Translations under genes and position numbers: made by a program
Source: Caulobacter sp. Root1455
GTDB taxonomy: Bacteria > Pseudomonadota > Alphaproteobacteria > Caulobacterales > Caulobacteraceae
DNA length: 64,000 bases
NCBI RefSeq assembly: GCF_001426905.1
Contig: NZ_LMFQ01000024.1
Coordinates: forward strand, 596,234-660,233
Reading direction: 5' to 3'
The notes under the pieces: generated by a model
Seen by the model: the letters and a program-made list of their open reading frames with translations, nothing else
Databases searched by the model: none
What the model was told of the DNA's origin: nothing
Shown: in pieces, positions 55,943-64,000 of the stretch
Numbering within the stretch: position 1 is the first letter of the stretch
Layout: each line of letters starts with the position of its first letter

Positions 55943-57354
55943 CGCGGAGATCCCCCTTGCTGAGGATTGGATGGAACATAGGGCTGCGGCGAACCGGGAC
56001 CGACCGGGCCGCCGGCCGAGGGGGCGCCGGCCAGGACCGGCGTCGCGACGTCGGCGGTGACGATCGCCGCGGGCCAGTAGCCGTCGAAGTCCTGCCGAGC
56101 CCGGTCGCGGGGCGTGCGGAACAGCTCTGGCCCCTCGAACCACGGCTGACAGGTCAGCTTGCCGTCGAAATAACCGGTGATCAGCGCCTCGCAGCCGCCG
56201 GGCTTGGCGTAGACCCGGTTGTCGCGAGCCCGAACCTTGGCGCCGTTGTCGGCGAACAAGCCGGCGCGCATCACCCCGGCGATGGCGTTGTCCGAGGCGT
56301 AGACCGTGCCCGAACCGGCGTAGATGCCGACGTCGGTGGCTTCCAGCTTGCCTTCCAGCACCCGCAGGTCGGCGTTCTCGAGCACCACGGCCCAGTCGCT
56401 GTCCCGGACCACGGGCCGCAGCAGGGTCGTTTCGTCGCCCCCGCCGACATAGATGCCGCGCGAGAAGCCGTCGACATAGAGGCCCTCGATCTGCACCAGC
56501 TGCGAGCGGTTCATGCCGGCCAGCACGAAGCCGGCCGAGTTGCGGCTGCGGCTGGAGCCGGTCCAGTCGCCCAGGCGGATGACCCGCATGTCGCGGATGC
56601 GGCTGTCGTCGCCGGCCTCGAACGCCGCGCCGATGGCGGTGGCGGCGACCTCGACATTGTCGGCCATGACCGTGCCGGTCGCCTTGACCACCGCCTGACG
56701 GGTGCGGCCGATGAAGGTGGTGTCGGCGACCTCCAGGCGGCTGTCGCTCAGGTCCAGGGCCGAACCTTCGCCGTCGTAGCGGATCACCACGTCCTTCAGG
56801 GCCAGCTCAGTGGCGCGACCGGTGATGCACGAGGCGGACCCGGCCCGCGTGGCCTCGATGCCCACGCCCTCGATCACCACATAGGCCACGCCGGGCGCGA
56901 TCCGGATGCAGGGCTGATCGACCGGCGCCACCAGGATCGGCCGGTCGCGCGACGGGACGTAGCCCTCGACGACGATGTTGACCGAGCGGGTGATGTTCAG
57001 GGAGTCGACACAGGCCCGGCCGCCGCGCGACCGCAGGGTCAGGGTGCCGCCTTCATGGAGCCGTTCCAGCGCCTCGCTGACCTCGCCCGGATAGGCCCGG
57101 CCGCAATCCACCACGGCGTGATAGCGCCCGCCTCGGCCGTAGTCATAACCCGTGCCGTAGCGCGGCCTGGGCTTGCGATAGTGCCTGGTCCGGCAGCCGG
57201 CCGACAGGTTCGGGTCGAGCAGCAGGCCGAAGCACGGACGGATCTGCTGGTCGATCTTGGCGTCGGGCGATCCCGCGACGGCGACCTGCGGCGCGACGCC
57301 GAGCGCCAGGCCCCAGACCGCCAGGGCCGCGACGAGCGTGCGGAGGCGGATCAT
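55939..57354 (-). CDS. Exported right-handed parallel beta-helix protein
   Basis: A 471-residue protein with a signal peptide (about 27 residues). Residues about 120-400 consist of short irregular coils (VNIVVEGYVPSRDRPILVAP, CIRIAPGVAYVVIEGVGIEA, ALDLSDSRLEVADTTFIG) of the kind seen in parallel beta-helix or pectate lyase-like folds. Cysteines occur in pairs. The C-terminus is Pro/Gly rich. A glycan-binding or lyase role is possible but no catalytic site is identifiable. Its ATG overlaps the stop of the SEL1 gene. Confidence 0.8.
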   Translation of the reverse strand: MIRLRTLVAALAVWGLALGVAPQVAVAGSPDAKIDQQIRPCFGLLLDPNLSAGCRTRHYRKPRPRYGTGYDYGRGGRYHAVVDCGRAYPGEVSEALERLHEGGTLTLRSRGGRACVDSLNITRSVNIVVEGYVPSRDRPILVAPVDQPCIRIAPGVAYVVIEGVGIEATRAGSASCITGRATELALKDVVIRYDGEGSALDLSDSRLEVADTTFIGRTRQAVVKATGTVMADNVEVAATAIGAAFEAGDDSRIRDMRVIRLGDWTGSSRSRNSAGFVLAGMNRSQLVQIEGLYVDGFSRGIYVGGGDETTLLRPVVRDSDWAVVLENADLRVLEGKLEATDVGIYAGSGTVYASDNAIAGVMRAGLFADNGAKVRARDNRVYAKPGGCEALITGYFDGKLTCQPWFEGPELFRTPRDRARQDFDGYWPAAIVTADVATPVLAGAPSAGGPVGPGSPQPYVPSNPQQGGSPR

Positions 57355-58862
57355 CGATAATCCCTTTCGGCATAGGGCTGGGGCCGAGGCTCGCCGGCGG
57401 CGCGCGGCGGCCGCGAGACCTGGGACAGCAGCTGCTGCAGCCGCCAGACCGACGGCTTGAAGCCGGCCAGGGCCCCGTCCAGCTGGTAGACCACGGCCTT
57501 GGCCCGGTCCTGGTCCGCCACGCCCTGCAGGCCCAGCGAGAAGAAGGTCGACATGGCGTACTTGGCCTCGGCCGACCCCTGGCGCTCGGCCTCCTCGTAC
57601 CAGTGATAGGCCCGGGCATAGTCGCGCGGCACGCCCACGCCTTCGGAATACATCACGGCCAGGACCAGCTGGGCCTTGGAGGAGCCGTTGACCGCCGCGT
57701 ACTGGATGGCGCGGACCTTCTCGATGCCCGACAGGCGGCCCGTGACCGGACGGCCGATCATCGACTGGAAGGTCTGGGCTTCGTTGGTGCTCAGCATGCG
57801 CTCGTCGAGCAGCGGCGCCGGGATCACCCGCAGATAGGTCAGGGCCTCGCCGATGTGCACGAACGGCAGTTCGTTCAGCCGCGCCAGGGCCGCTTCCTTG
57901 GCGTCGCCCGACGGATCGCTCTCGTCGGAATGCGGAACGCCGCTGTCGGGCGATTCAGGCGGGTAGAATTCGTAGGGCGGGATCCAGCGCTTGGCCTTGG
58001 TCTCGACGAAGCCGCCGTAGGACGCGCGCTGCGGCGACGAGCGCTCGAAGTCCTTGAGCATCACATAGGCCGACACGTCCCCGGTCTGCACGGCCAGGTA
58101 ATTGTAGAGATAGGCGTCGACGTCGTTGCGGCGGAACAGGTCCAGCGCGGCCGGCGCGCCGGTGCGCTTGGGCGATCCGTAGGCCTCGATGGCCTGCAGA
58201 TTGTCGGACGGCTCGCCGAACGGGCCGAAGAAGCCGTCATGCATGCGCGCCAGGGCCCGGTAGCCGTCGGCCCCCTGGGTGGAAAGTATGTAGATCACGC
58301 GGTTGCGGACCTTCTCGCGCTCCTCGGTCGACATGCGCGACAAAAGTCGGTCCAGGGCGCCGTAGGCCGCGTGGCGTTCGAAGGCCCGGCAATCGTCGAA
58401 TCGCGACAGCGGTCCCTGGTCCTTGCCGCCGCGACGCTCGTAGGCGGCGATGGGCGAATAGCCGCCGGCGTTGGCCAGGGCCATGGCGTACCAGACCGCC
58501 GCCTCGACGGGGTCCTCGAGATTCTTGTCGACCGCGCGCTGGCCCTCGTAGCGACGGGCCAGCTCGAGCTGAGCGAAGAAGTCGCCGCGGAAGCCGCCCT
58601 GGCGAAGGCCGCGGATTTCCTGCTGCTGCTGATTGAACTGGCCGGAAACCCCCTGCGCGGCCTGGGGCCGGGGACAGGCGCTGGCGCGCTTGTGAAACAG
58701 GAAGCTGGGTCCGGTGTCGCAGCCGACGAGCGGAATCACCACCGCGGCGACCACGGCCCCGACCGGCAGGCGGCGGAGCAGCGTCGCGCGATTATCGACC
58801 AGATAGGCCAGCCCACGCTTGAGGGCGGCGAGATGAGAAACAGCATTGCTGGTCTCGTGCAT
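57351..58862 (-). CDS. SEL1-repeat (TPR-like) envelope protein
   Basis: A 503-residue protein. After a cytosolic-looking basic start, one hydrophobic segment (about residues 34-48, ending VGC) may act as membrane anchor or lipobox. The C-terminal region, from about residue 390, has SEL1 repeats, for example AAVNGSSKAQLVLAVMYSEGVGVPRDYARAYHWYEEAERQGSAEAKYAMSTFF. The middle is rich in Tyr, Pro and Arg. SEL1 repeats mediate protein contacts. Start after GAGGGGGAGCG. It leads a four-gene overlapping operon and lies next to a CtrA-like box. Confidence 0.85.
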   Translation of the reverse strand: MHETSNAVSHLAALKRGLAYLVDNRATLLRRLPVGAVVAAVVIPLVGCDTGPSFLFHKRASACPRPQAAQGVSGQFNQQQQEIRGLRQGGFRGDFFAQLELARRYEGQRAVDKNLEDPVEAAVWYAMALANAGGYSPIAAYERRGGKDQGPLSRFDDCRAFERHAAYGALDRLLSRMSTEEREKVRNRVIYILSTQGADGYRALARMHDGFFGPFGEPSDNLQAIEAYGSPKRTGAPAALDLFRRNDVDAYLYNYLAVQTGDVSAYVMLKDFERSSPQRASYGGFVETKAKRWIPPYEFYPPESPDSGVPHSDESDPSGDAKEAALARLNELPFVHIGEALTYLRVIPAPLLDERMLSTNEAQTFQSMIGRPVTGRLSGIEKVRAIQYAAVNGSSKAQLVLAVMYSEGVGVPRDYARAYHWYEEAERQGSAEAKYAMSTFFSLGLQGVADQDRAKAVVYQLDGALAGFKPSVWRLQQLLSQVSRPPRAAGEPRPQPYAERDYR

Positions 58863-58882
58863 CGCTCCCCCTCAGCACGCCG

Positions 58883-58897
58883 TTAACCATGATTTAC
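58883..58897. promoter_or_regulatory. CtrA-like box
   Basis: TTAA, seven bases (CCATGAT), then TTAC: one mismatch from the TTAA-N7-TTAA consensus of the Caulobacter cell-cycle regulator CtrA, with the common TTAACCAT left half. It lies 21 bases upstream of the SEL1 gene start and 185 bases upstream of the divergent von Willebrand A gene. Confidence 0.55.
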
Positions 58898-59081
58898 AAA
58901 TCACTCATGTGCTTGGCCGTAGAGACTGTCAAGCTCGCGGAACGTCGTTCGTGAGACTGTCTCGAAGATGCCCACAGAAGGATTCTCGCCTCAGGCGAAT
59001 CCCTGGGTTTTCAGTCATGGCCCAGCTTTCGCCACAACGGGCGCGCCGGCTTGATCCGCAACCCTGGGAGGATTTCAGGTC

Positions 59082-60878
59082 ATGGCGTCAGGTCTCGTTC
59101 GCGTCCTCGGCTCCACCGCTCTTTCGCTCTTGATCGCCAGTTCCACGACCGCCCCGAGCCTTGCCTCGCCTTCGCGCGGCGACGGGGCCGCGACGCCGGA
59201 AGCTTGCGCGGCCCTCGGCTATGCCCCGCCCGAGCGACAAGACAGCTTCACGACCACCCAGGCCCGAAAAAGAAGCGCCCTGACGCAGTACGCCCCGACC
59301 GGCGTCGCGCCGCCGCCGCTGCCGATCCCGCCGGTCCAGGAACGCTTCGCGGGTCCGCCGCCGCCGCTCCCGCCGCCCCCGGCTCCGATGGCTTACAGCG
59401 GCGCGACGGCGGACATCGGCGCCTTCCCGTCCGTTCGGCCCAACTTCCCGTCGCCGGCCCGCGACACCGAGAAATACCCCGGCGCGGCGGCCAACCCGAT
59501 CAAGCGGGTGGCCGAGGAGCCGGTGTCGACCTTCTCGATCGATGTCGACACCGCCGCCTACGCCAATGTCCGCCGGTTCCTGAACGAAGGCGCCGCCCCG
59601 CCGCGTGACGCGGTCCGGGTCGAGGAGCTGGTCAACTATTTCGACTACGGCTACGCCCGCCCGACCGCCAAGGACGAGCCGTTCAAGGCGACCGTGGCCG
59701 TCGTCCCCTCCCCCTGGTCCAAGGACCGTCAGCTGCTGCACATCGGCGTCCAGGGCTACGCCGCGCCGCGCGCCGGCCAGCCGCCGCTGAACCTGGTGTT
59801 CCTGATCGACACCTCCGGCTCGATGTCCGGTCCCGACCGCCTGCCGCTGGCCCAGAAGGCGCTGAACGTGTTGATCGACCAGTTGCGGCCGCAGGACCGC
59901 GTGGCGATGGTGGCCTATGCCGGTTCGGCCGGGGCGGTGCTGTCGCCCACGGACGGACGCTCCAAGCTGAAGATGCGCTGCGCCCTGACGGCGCTGCATT
60001 CGGGCGGCTCGACCGCCGGCGGCCAGGGGTTGAAGCTGGCCTACGACCTGGCCAAGCAGAACTTCGACCCCAAGGCGGTCAACCGGGTGATCCTGGTGAC
60101 CGACGGCGACTTCAATGTCGGCATCGCCGAGCCGGCGCGCCTGAAGGACTTGGTGGCCGACCAGCGCAAGAGCGGGGTCTATCTGTCAGTCTACGGCTTC
60201 GGACGCGGCAACTACAATGACACGATGATGCAAGCCCTGGCCCAGAACGGCAACGGAACGGCGGCCTATGTCGACAGCCTGCAGGAGGCCCGCAAGCTGC
60301 TGCGCGACGACTTCGACAGCGCTCTGTTCCCGATCGCCGACGACGTGAAGATCCAGGTCGAGTTCAATCCGGCGAAGGTCAGCGAATACCGGCTGATCGG
60401 CTACGAGACCCGGCTGCTCAATCGCGAGGACTTCAACAACGACCAGGTCGACGCCGGCGAGGTCGGTTCGGGCGCGGCGGTGACGGCGATCTACGAGATC
60501 ACCCCCGCCGGGGCCAGGCCCTCGTCCGACCCGCTGCGCTACGGCGCCACCCCGCCTCCCGCGGCGGGCGGAAGCGAGCTGGCCTTCCTGAAGATCCGCT
60601 ACAAGCCTCCAGGCGGCTCGACCTCGAAACTGATCGAACGCCCGATCGGCGCCGGCGACGTGCGTCCGAGCCTGGCCGCCGCGCCGGAGTCGACCCGCTT
60701 CGCGGTGGCCGTGGCCGCCTATGGCCAGAAGCTGCGCGGCGATCCCTGGATCGACGCCGGCTTCGACTGGGACGCCGTCACCGGCCTGGCCCAGGGCGCG
60801 CGCGGCGAGGATCCCTACGGCCTGCGCGCCGAGTTCGTGCAGTTGGCCCGGGCGGCGAAGGACGTGAAGGGCAGCTAG
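59082..60878 (+). CDS. Von Willebrand factor type A domain protein, YfbK-type, exported
   Basis: A 598-residue protein with a signal peptide and a Pro-rich stretch (residues about 80-105, PPPPLPPPPAP). VSTFSIDVDTAAYANVRRFLNEG and VEELVNYFDYGY are the conserved N-terminal block. The A domain holds the metal site DTSGSMS (about residue 243), then VTDGDFNVG. The C-terminal part corresponds to DUF3520. Such proteins bind partners through a divalent metal. The ATG follows GGGAGGATTTCAGGTC. It is divergent from the SEL1 operon. Confidence 0.92.
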   Translation: MASGLVRVLGSTALSLLIASSTTAPSLASPSRGDGAATPEACAALGYAPPERQDSFTTTQARKRSALTQYAPTGVAPPPLPIPPVQERFAGPPPPLPPPPAPMAYSGATADIGAFPSVRPNFPSPARDTEKYPGAAANPIKRVAEEPVSTFSIDVDTAAYANVRRFLNEGAAPPRDAVRVEELVNYFDYGYARPTAKDEPFKATVAVVPSPWSKDRQLLHIGVQGYAAPRAGQPPLNLVFLIDTSGSMSGPDRLPLAQKALNVLIDQLRPQDRVAMVAYAGSAGAVLSPTDGRSKLKMRCALTALHSGGSTAGGQGLKLAYDLAKQNFDPKAVNRVILVTDGDFNVGIAEPARLKDLVADQRKSGVYLSVYGFGRGNYNDTMMQALAQNGNGTAAYVDSLQEARKLLRDDFDSALFPIADDVKIQVEFNPAKVSEYRLIGYETRLLNREDFNNDQVDAGEVGSGAAVTAIYEITPAGARPSSDPLRYGATPPPAAGGSELAFLKIRYKPPGGSTSKLIERPIGAGDVRPSLAAAPESTRFAVAVAAYGQKLRGDPWIDAGFDWDAVTGLAQGARGEDPYGLRAEFVQLARAAKDVKGS

Positions 60879-60937
60879 AGCGTGACAGCCGAGCGTGGAG
60901 GCCGGTTTCGGCGCCCGTCACGCCGCGATGTCCGAAG

Positions 60938-61402
60938 CTAGAGCTTTTCGCGCCGGACCCGGGCGATGGCCTTCAGCACCTCGTCGCGGTTCTTGGCCGC
61001 CTTGGCCCAGGCCGGCAGGCGCGAGACGATGGAGGCGTTGCGGACCCCGCCCTCCGGGGCGGGCGTCTCTTCGCGCAATCCGCCGGCCAGATAGCGTTCC
61101 AGATAGTCGAGGTGGTCCTCGTTCCAGGCGACCAGGAACCCGTGCCGCGTCTCGGCGCACAGGCGCGGCGCCCGGCCCATGAACGGATCCAGGATCACGC
61201 CCATCGGCGTCGCCGGCTGGTCGCGGGTCAGGCCGCAGGCCTCGCAGACCAGCCGGCGGGCGGCGGCGTCGACAGGCCGCTCGCCGGGCTCGCCGACATG
61301 GATCACCGCCTTGCCCCCGCAGGCGGGGCAATCGACCAGCAACCGACGGCCGAAGGCCTCGGGCGGCAGGGCCGCCACGCGCGACCGGGATGTCTGGCTC
61401 AT
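60938..61402 (-). CDS. Zinc-ribbon-containing protein of unknown function
   Basis: A 154-residue protein. CPACGG and CEACGL are separated by about 30 residues, a typical zinc ribbon. RHGFLVAWNEDHLDYLERYLAGGLREE follows and the C-terminus is helical and basic (KAIARVRREKL). This layout occurs in small bacterial proteins that may bind nucleic acid or a protein partner. Start after GGAGAGCCC. It is convergent to the von Willebrand A gene and 28 bases downstream of the phospholipase D-like gene. Confidence 0.8.
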   Translation of the reverse strand: MSQTSRSRVAALPPEAFGRRLLVDCPACGGKAVIHVGEPGERPVDAAARRLVCEACGLTRDQPATPMGVILDPFMGRAPRLCAETRHGFLVAWNEDHLDYLERYLAGGLREETPAPEGGVRNASIVSRLPAWAKAAKNRDEVLKAIARVRREKL

Positions 61403-61430
61403 GGGCTCTCCACGCCGGGGAGCCCGAAGG

Positions 61431-63140
61431 CTAGGTGATCAGTCCCAGGAAGGCCAGACGATCGCGCTGGTCGCGCGTGCCGGGGGTGAAGTAGCGCTCG
61501 GACCAGTCGTCGGTGTCCTTCAGGGCGAAGATCTGGTTGGCCTCGAACTTCTCGTCCTTGCGCGACCGGAACCAGTAGTGCTCGAACATCCGCATGAAGT
61601 CGGCGACATAGACATCGGCCACCGCCGTATCGCCCCGGAAGACCAGTACGTTGGAATCGTTGGCCACCGTCGAGTTGGTCGAGAAGTTGGCCGAGCCGGT
61701 GATCAGCACGGGATCCGGGCCGAACGGATCGGCCAGGATGATCTTGGAGTGGATGTGGATGCCGGCGTGGTGAAAGCCCTCGTCCATCATCAACCGATCG
61801 CGATCGAGCTTGCGCTTCTGGAAGTCGGTCAGCTTGATCCCCTCGAAGGGCTTGGCGACGGCGGCCATGTTGCCGGGATCGGCGTTGAGCGCGTCGATAT
61901 TGCCCTTCGCGCCGTATGATCCTTCCTTGTCGGCCAGCATGAACCGCATCGCCCCGTCGGTCGGAGACCCCAGCACGTCACGGATCTTCTCGTGCAGGGC
62001 GAAGGGGGCGCTGACCATCAGCACCTTGGCCGTCCTGCAGACGTCGGCGTAGAGCTCGATCATCCCCAGCCCGTTCTGCGGCGAGAACAGCGGCGTCGCC
62101 CCGTGCTGCAGCGCCGCGCGGTTCAGCGGCGTGGGCGTGATCACGTCATTCTTGGCCTGGGTCTGGTCGATGCTCAGGTCCAGGGCCAGCACCTGGAAGC
62201 CGGCCTCGTAACGCTCGGCGACGGCGGTGTCGTAGACCGCGTGGCCGACGTTCAGCTGGCCGTAAATGCCGCCCTCGGTCCAGTTGGTGCCGCCGGTCCA
62301 CACCGCGATCGGCTTGAGCACGCCCGTCGCGTCCTTGCGCAGCAGCACCAGGTACTTGTTGTGCATGATCGCCGAGCCCTGGGCGCGAGGCGTGGTGGCG
62401 AAGGTGACGCCCAGGTCGGCGATGGCCGCCTTGTTCTCCTCGGCGGTGTTGCCCCCGGCCCGGGCGTGATAGACGATGTGCACCTCGGCGCCGCGCTTCT
62501 GGGCCTGCACCAGCGCCTTGATCGGCGTCGGCTTCTCGAATTCGTAGATGCAGCCGTGCAGGGCGTAGTCCGGCCCGTTCGCCTTGGCGATGAAGGCCAC
62601 CAGCCCCTCTTCCAGCCCGCGCGACAGCCAGGTCAGGGCCTCGGGAATGGCGTCGGGATCGTTGTCGCCGAACTTGTTGACATAGGCCTGGCTGGCCGCG
62701 GCCCCGCGATTGAAGAAGATCGAGGTCGCCTCGTTGCGGCAGTCCTCGGTGCGCAGTTCCAGGGTGACCCCGCCGGGGATGGCGTCGAAGCCGCCGGGGC
62801 GTTCGGCCAGAATCCCCTGGGCCAGGATCTCGGCCGGCGTCCCGTAGCGAGCCACCACCCGGTAGCGATAGAGGCGTCCGGGCTCGGTGGTGTAGTCGCC
62901 CCAGCGGAACTTCTGCAGCGGCGCCCGGGCCGTGGTCACCCATTCCGGGTTCGGGTCGCTCATGAAACGCAGCGAGTTCGGCAGCCAGCGGCGATCGCCC
63001 GTGCCGACGTCGGTCCGCTCGATCGAGAAGCCCAGGCATCCGGCGCGGCGCTCATCCGCCAGGTCGAACGCGAGCAACGCCGCGTGCGTCCCCGCGATCA
63101 CCCTCACCGTCAGACCGTCCTTCGAAGCTCTCGCGCGCAT
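61431..63140 (-). CDS. Phospholipase D-like domain protein
   Basis: A 569-residue protein with two HKD regions. The second, HSKIILAD followed by LITGSANFSTNST (His about 464), is complete. The first, MHNKYLVLL followed by WTGGTNWTEGG (His about 260), has leucine where the aspartate stands. The N-terminal 150 residues contain an immunoglobulin-like region (GFSIERTDVGTGDRRW) of unclear role. No signal peptide. Activity could be a lipase, nuclease or transferase. Confidence 0.87.
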   Translation of the reverse strand: MRARASKDGLTVRVIAGTHAALLAFDLADERRAGCLGFSIERTDVGTGDRRWLPNSLRFMSDPNPEWVTTARAPLQKFRWGDYTTEPGRLYRYRVVARYGTPAEILAQGILAERPGGFDAIPGGVTLELRTEDCRNEATSIFFNRGAAASQAYVNKFGDNDPDAIPEALTWLSRGLEEGLVAFIAKANGPDYALHGCIYEFEKPTPIKALVQAQKRGAEVHIVYHARAGGNTAEENKAAIADLGVTFATTPRAQGSAIMHNKYLVLLRKDATGVLKPIAVWTGGTNWTEGGIYGQLNVGHAVYDTAVAERYEAGFQVLALDLSIDQTQAKNDVITPTPLNRAALQHGATPLFSPQNGLGMIELYADVCRTAKVLMVSAPFALHEKIRDVLGSPTDGAMRFMLADKEGSYGAKGNIDALNADPGNMAAVAKPFEGIKLTDFQKRKLDRDRLMMDEGFHHAGIHIHSKIILADPFGPDPVLITGSANFSTNSTVANDSNVLVFRGDTAVADVYVADFMRMFEHYWFRSRKDEKFEANQIFALKDTDDWSERYFTPGTRDQRDRLAFLGLIT

Positions 63141-63219
63141 CGCCCACCCTTTGCGTTGATTTTCGCGGGAGGATGAATGAGCCGCACCCTAAAGGCGAGT
63201 CATGTTCGGCGAACAGCGA

Positions 63220-64000
63220 TCATCGTCCGGTGGGCATGTCCTTGAACGCCACGTCCTTGTCGACCCGGACGTCGCCGGGCAGGCCCAGGACCCGTTCGGC
63301 GATGATGTTCTTGAGGATCTCGTCGGTGCCGCCGGCGATCCGCAGGCCCGGAGCCCACATCAGGCTGGCCTGGAAGGCCGCCTCCATGGGGGCCAGGGCC
63401 GGATCGGTCAGGATGCCGTATTCGCCCTGGGCTTCGACGGCGGTATTGGCCAGGTCCTGAAGCTGATTGGCCGAGATGATCTTGCCGATCGAGCTTTCCG
63501 GTCCCGGCGTCTGGCCGCGCGACAGGGCGGTCATGGTCCGGAAGCGGGTGAACTTCAGGCCCTGGGAATTGACGTACCAGTCGGCTAGCTTCTCGCGGAA
63601 GGCGGCGTCCTTCAGCGCCGGGCCGTTGGCGCCCGACAGGCCGCGCGCCAGCTCCATGACCTGGCGATAGTCCGGCCCGGCCGAGCCGCCGACCGCCAGG
63701 CGCTCGTTCATCAGGGTGACCAGGGCCACCTTCCAACCGTCGCCGACCGCGCCCAGCCGCTGGCTGTCCTTGACCCGCAGGTCGGTGAAATAGACCTCGT
63801 TGAACTCGCGCCCGCCCGACATCTGGTGGATCGGCCGGCACTCGACGGCCGGATCGCGCATGTCGATCCAGAACATGGTCAGGCCCTTGTGCTTGGGCAC
63901 GTCGGGATCGGTGCGGACCAGCAGGATGCCGTAGTCGCAATAGTGGGCGCCGGTGGTCCAGACCTTCTGGCCGTTGATGACCCAGTCGTCGCCGTCCTTC
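63220..64000 (-). CDS. Acyl-CoA dehydrogenase, 5'-partial
   Basis: The gene continues beyond the window; its start is outside. The visible 260 residues begin KDGDDWVINGQKVWTTGAHYCDYG, the FAD-binding middle segment, and end in GGTDEILKNIIAERVLGLPGD, the C-terminal signature. FNEVYFTDLRVKDSQRLGAVGDGWKVAL is the linker to the helical domain that closes the active site. It resembles the larger FadE-like group. It is separate from the other dehydrogenase in this window. Confidence 0.92.
   Translation of the reverse strand, partial: KDGDDWVINGQKVWTTGAHYCDYGILLVRTDPDVPKHKGLTMFWIDMRDPAVECRPIHQMSGGREFNEVYFTDLRVKDSQRLGAVGDGWKVALVTLMNERLAVGGSAGPDYRQVMELARGLSGANGPALKDAAFREKLADWYVNSQGLKFTRFRTMTALSRGQTPGPESSIGKIISANQLQDLANTAVEAQGEYGILTDPALAPMEAAFQASLMWAPGLRIAGGTDEILKNIIAERVLGLPGDVRVDKDVAFKDMPTGR

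Noticed and set aside
60882-60923. Terminator from GCGTGAC/GTCACGC between the von Willebrand A and zinc-ribbon genes
   Set aside because: The seven-base arms are 28 bases apart and no T tract follows; too weak.

Overview
The window is very GC-rich, densely packed alphaproteobacterial chromosome, most likely Caulobacter or a close relative. The grounds are the high GC, frequent GTG and TTG starts, many stop/start overlaps between genes, a cobalamin methionine synthase split into two polypeptides, a subclass B3 metallo-beta-lactamase of the CAU-1 kind, a TonB-dependent receptor, Tat-exported periplasmic enzymes, a CtrA-like box, and large GC-rich palindromes between genes. The genus is inferred from gene content and style, not from a database match. 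No rRNA, tRNA, CRISPR array, insertion sequence or prophage block was seen. Most of the window is housekeeping and envelope metabolism.

Layout. 0-5 kb: end of a membrane-anchored serine hydrolase, a small membrane protein, a RusA-like/YbjQ pair, and a NagX-type acyltransferase with a clear promoter/operator. 5-9 kb: fumC plus an acetyltransferase, a ccdAB toxin-antitoxin pair, YccF and an FkbM methyltransferase. 9-17 kb: polyprenyl diphosphate synthase, a tRNA-type methyltransferase, a CAP-domain protein, YceI, ilvC, an FMN reductase-like protein and an RcnB-like protein. 17-20 kb: a dTMP/folate cluster (thyA, thioesterase, folA, a secreted protein). 20-30 kb: catabolic and periplasmic enzymes (SMP-30 lactonase, old yellow enzyme, acyl-CoA dehydrogenase, GH1 glucosidase, DUF885 protein).

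30-38.3 kb is a minus-strand methionine / one-carbon cluster. In transcription order it holds an ArsR-methyltransferase fusion, metF, a B3 metallo-beta-lactamase, the homocysteine half of MetH, a D-Ala-D-Ala ligase homologue, a DUF4259 protein and the folate/B12/activation half of MetH. Most junctions overlap, and a 24-bp palindrome abuts the first start codon. 38-47 kb: an HxlR-controlled redox locus, ettA, a TonB receptor, lepB and a small protein with ribbon-helix-helix, membrane and EF-hand segments. 47-55 kb: a flotillin-like SPFH protein, a DPP-IV peptidase, an ATPase, a thioesterase and an exported amidase.

55-61 kb holds the least explained locus. It is a four-gene overlapping operon (SEL1-repeat protein, beta-helix protein, small exported protein, 53-residue lipoprotein) with a CtrA-like box upstream, divergent from a YfbK-type von Willebrand A protein. 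The window ends in a zinc-ribbon protein, a phospholipase D-like protein and an acyl-CoA dehydrogenase cut by the edge.

Several palindromic repeat families sit almost exclusively at 3' ends or between operons. One 32-bp perfect inverted repeat and one interrupted repeat copy are the most striking.
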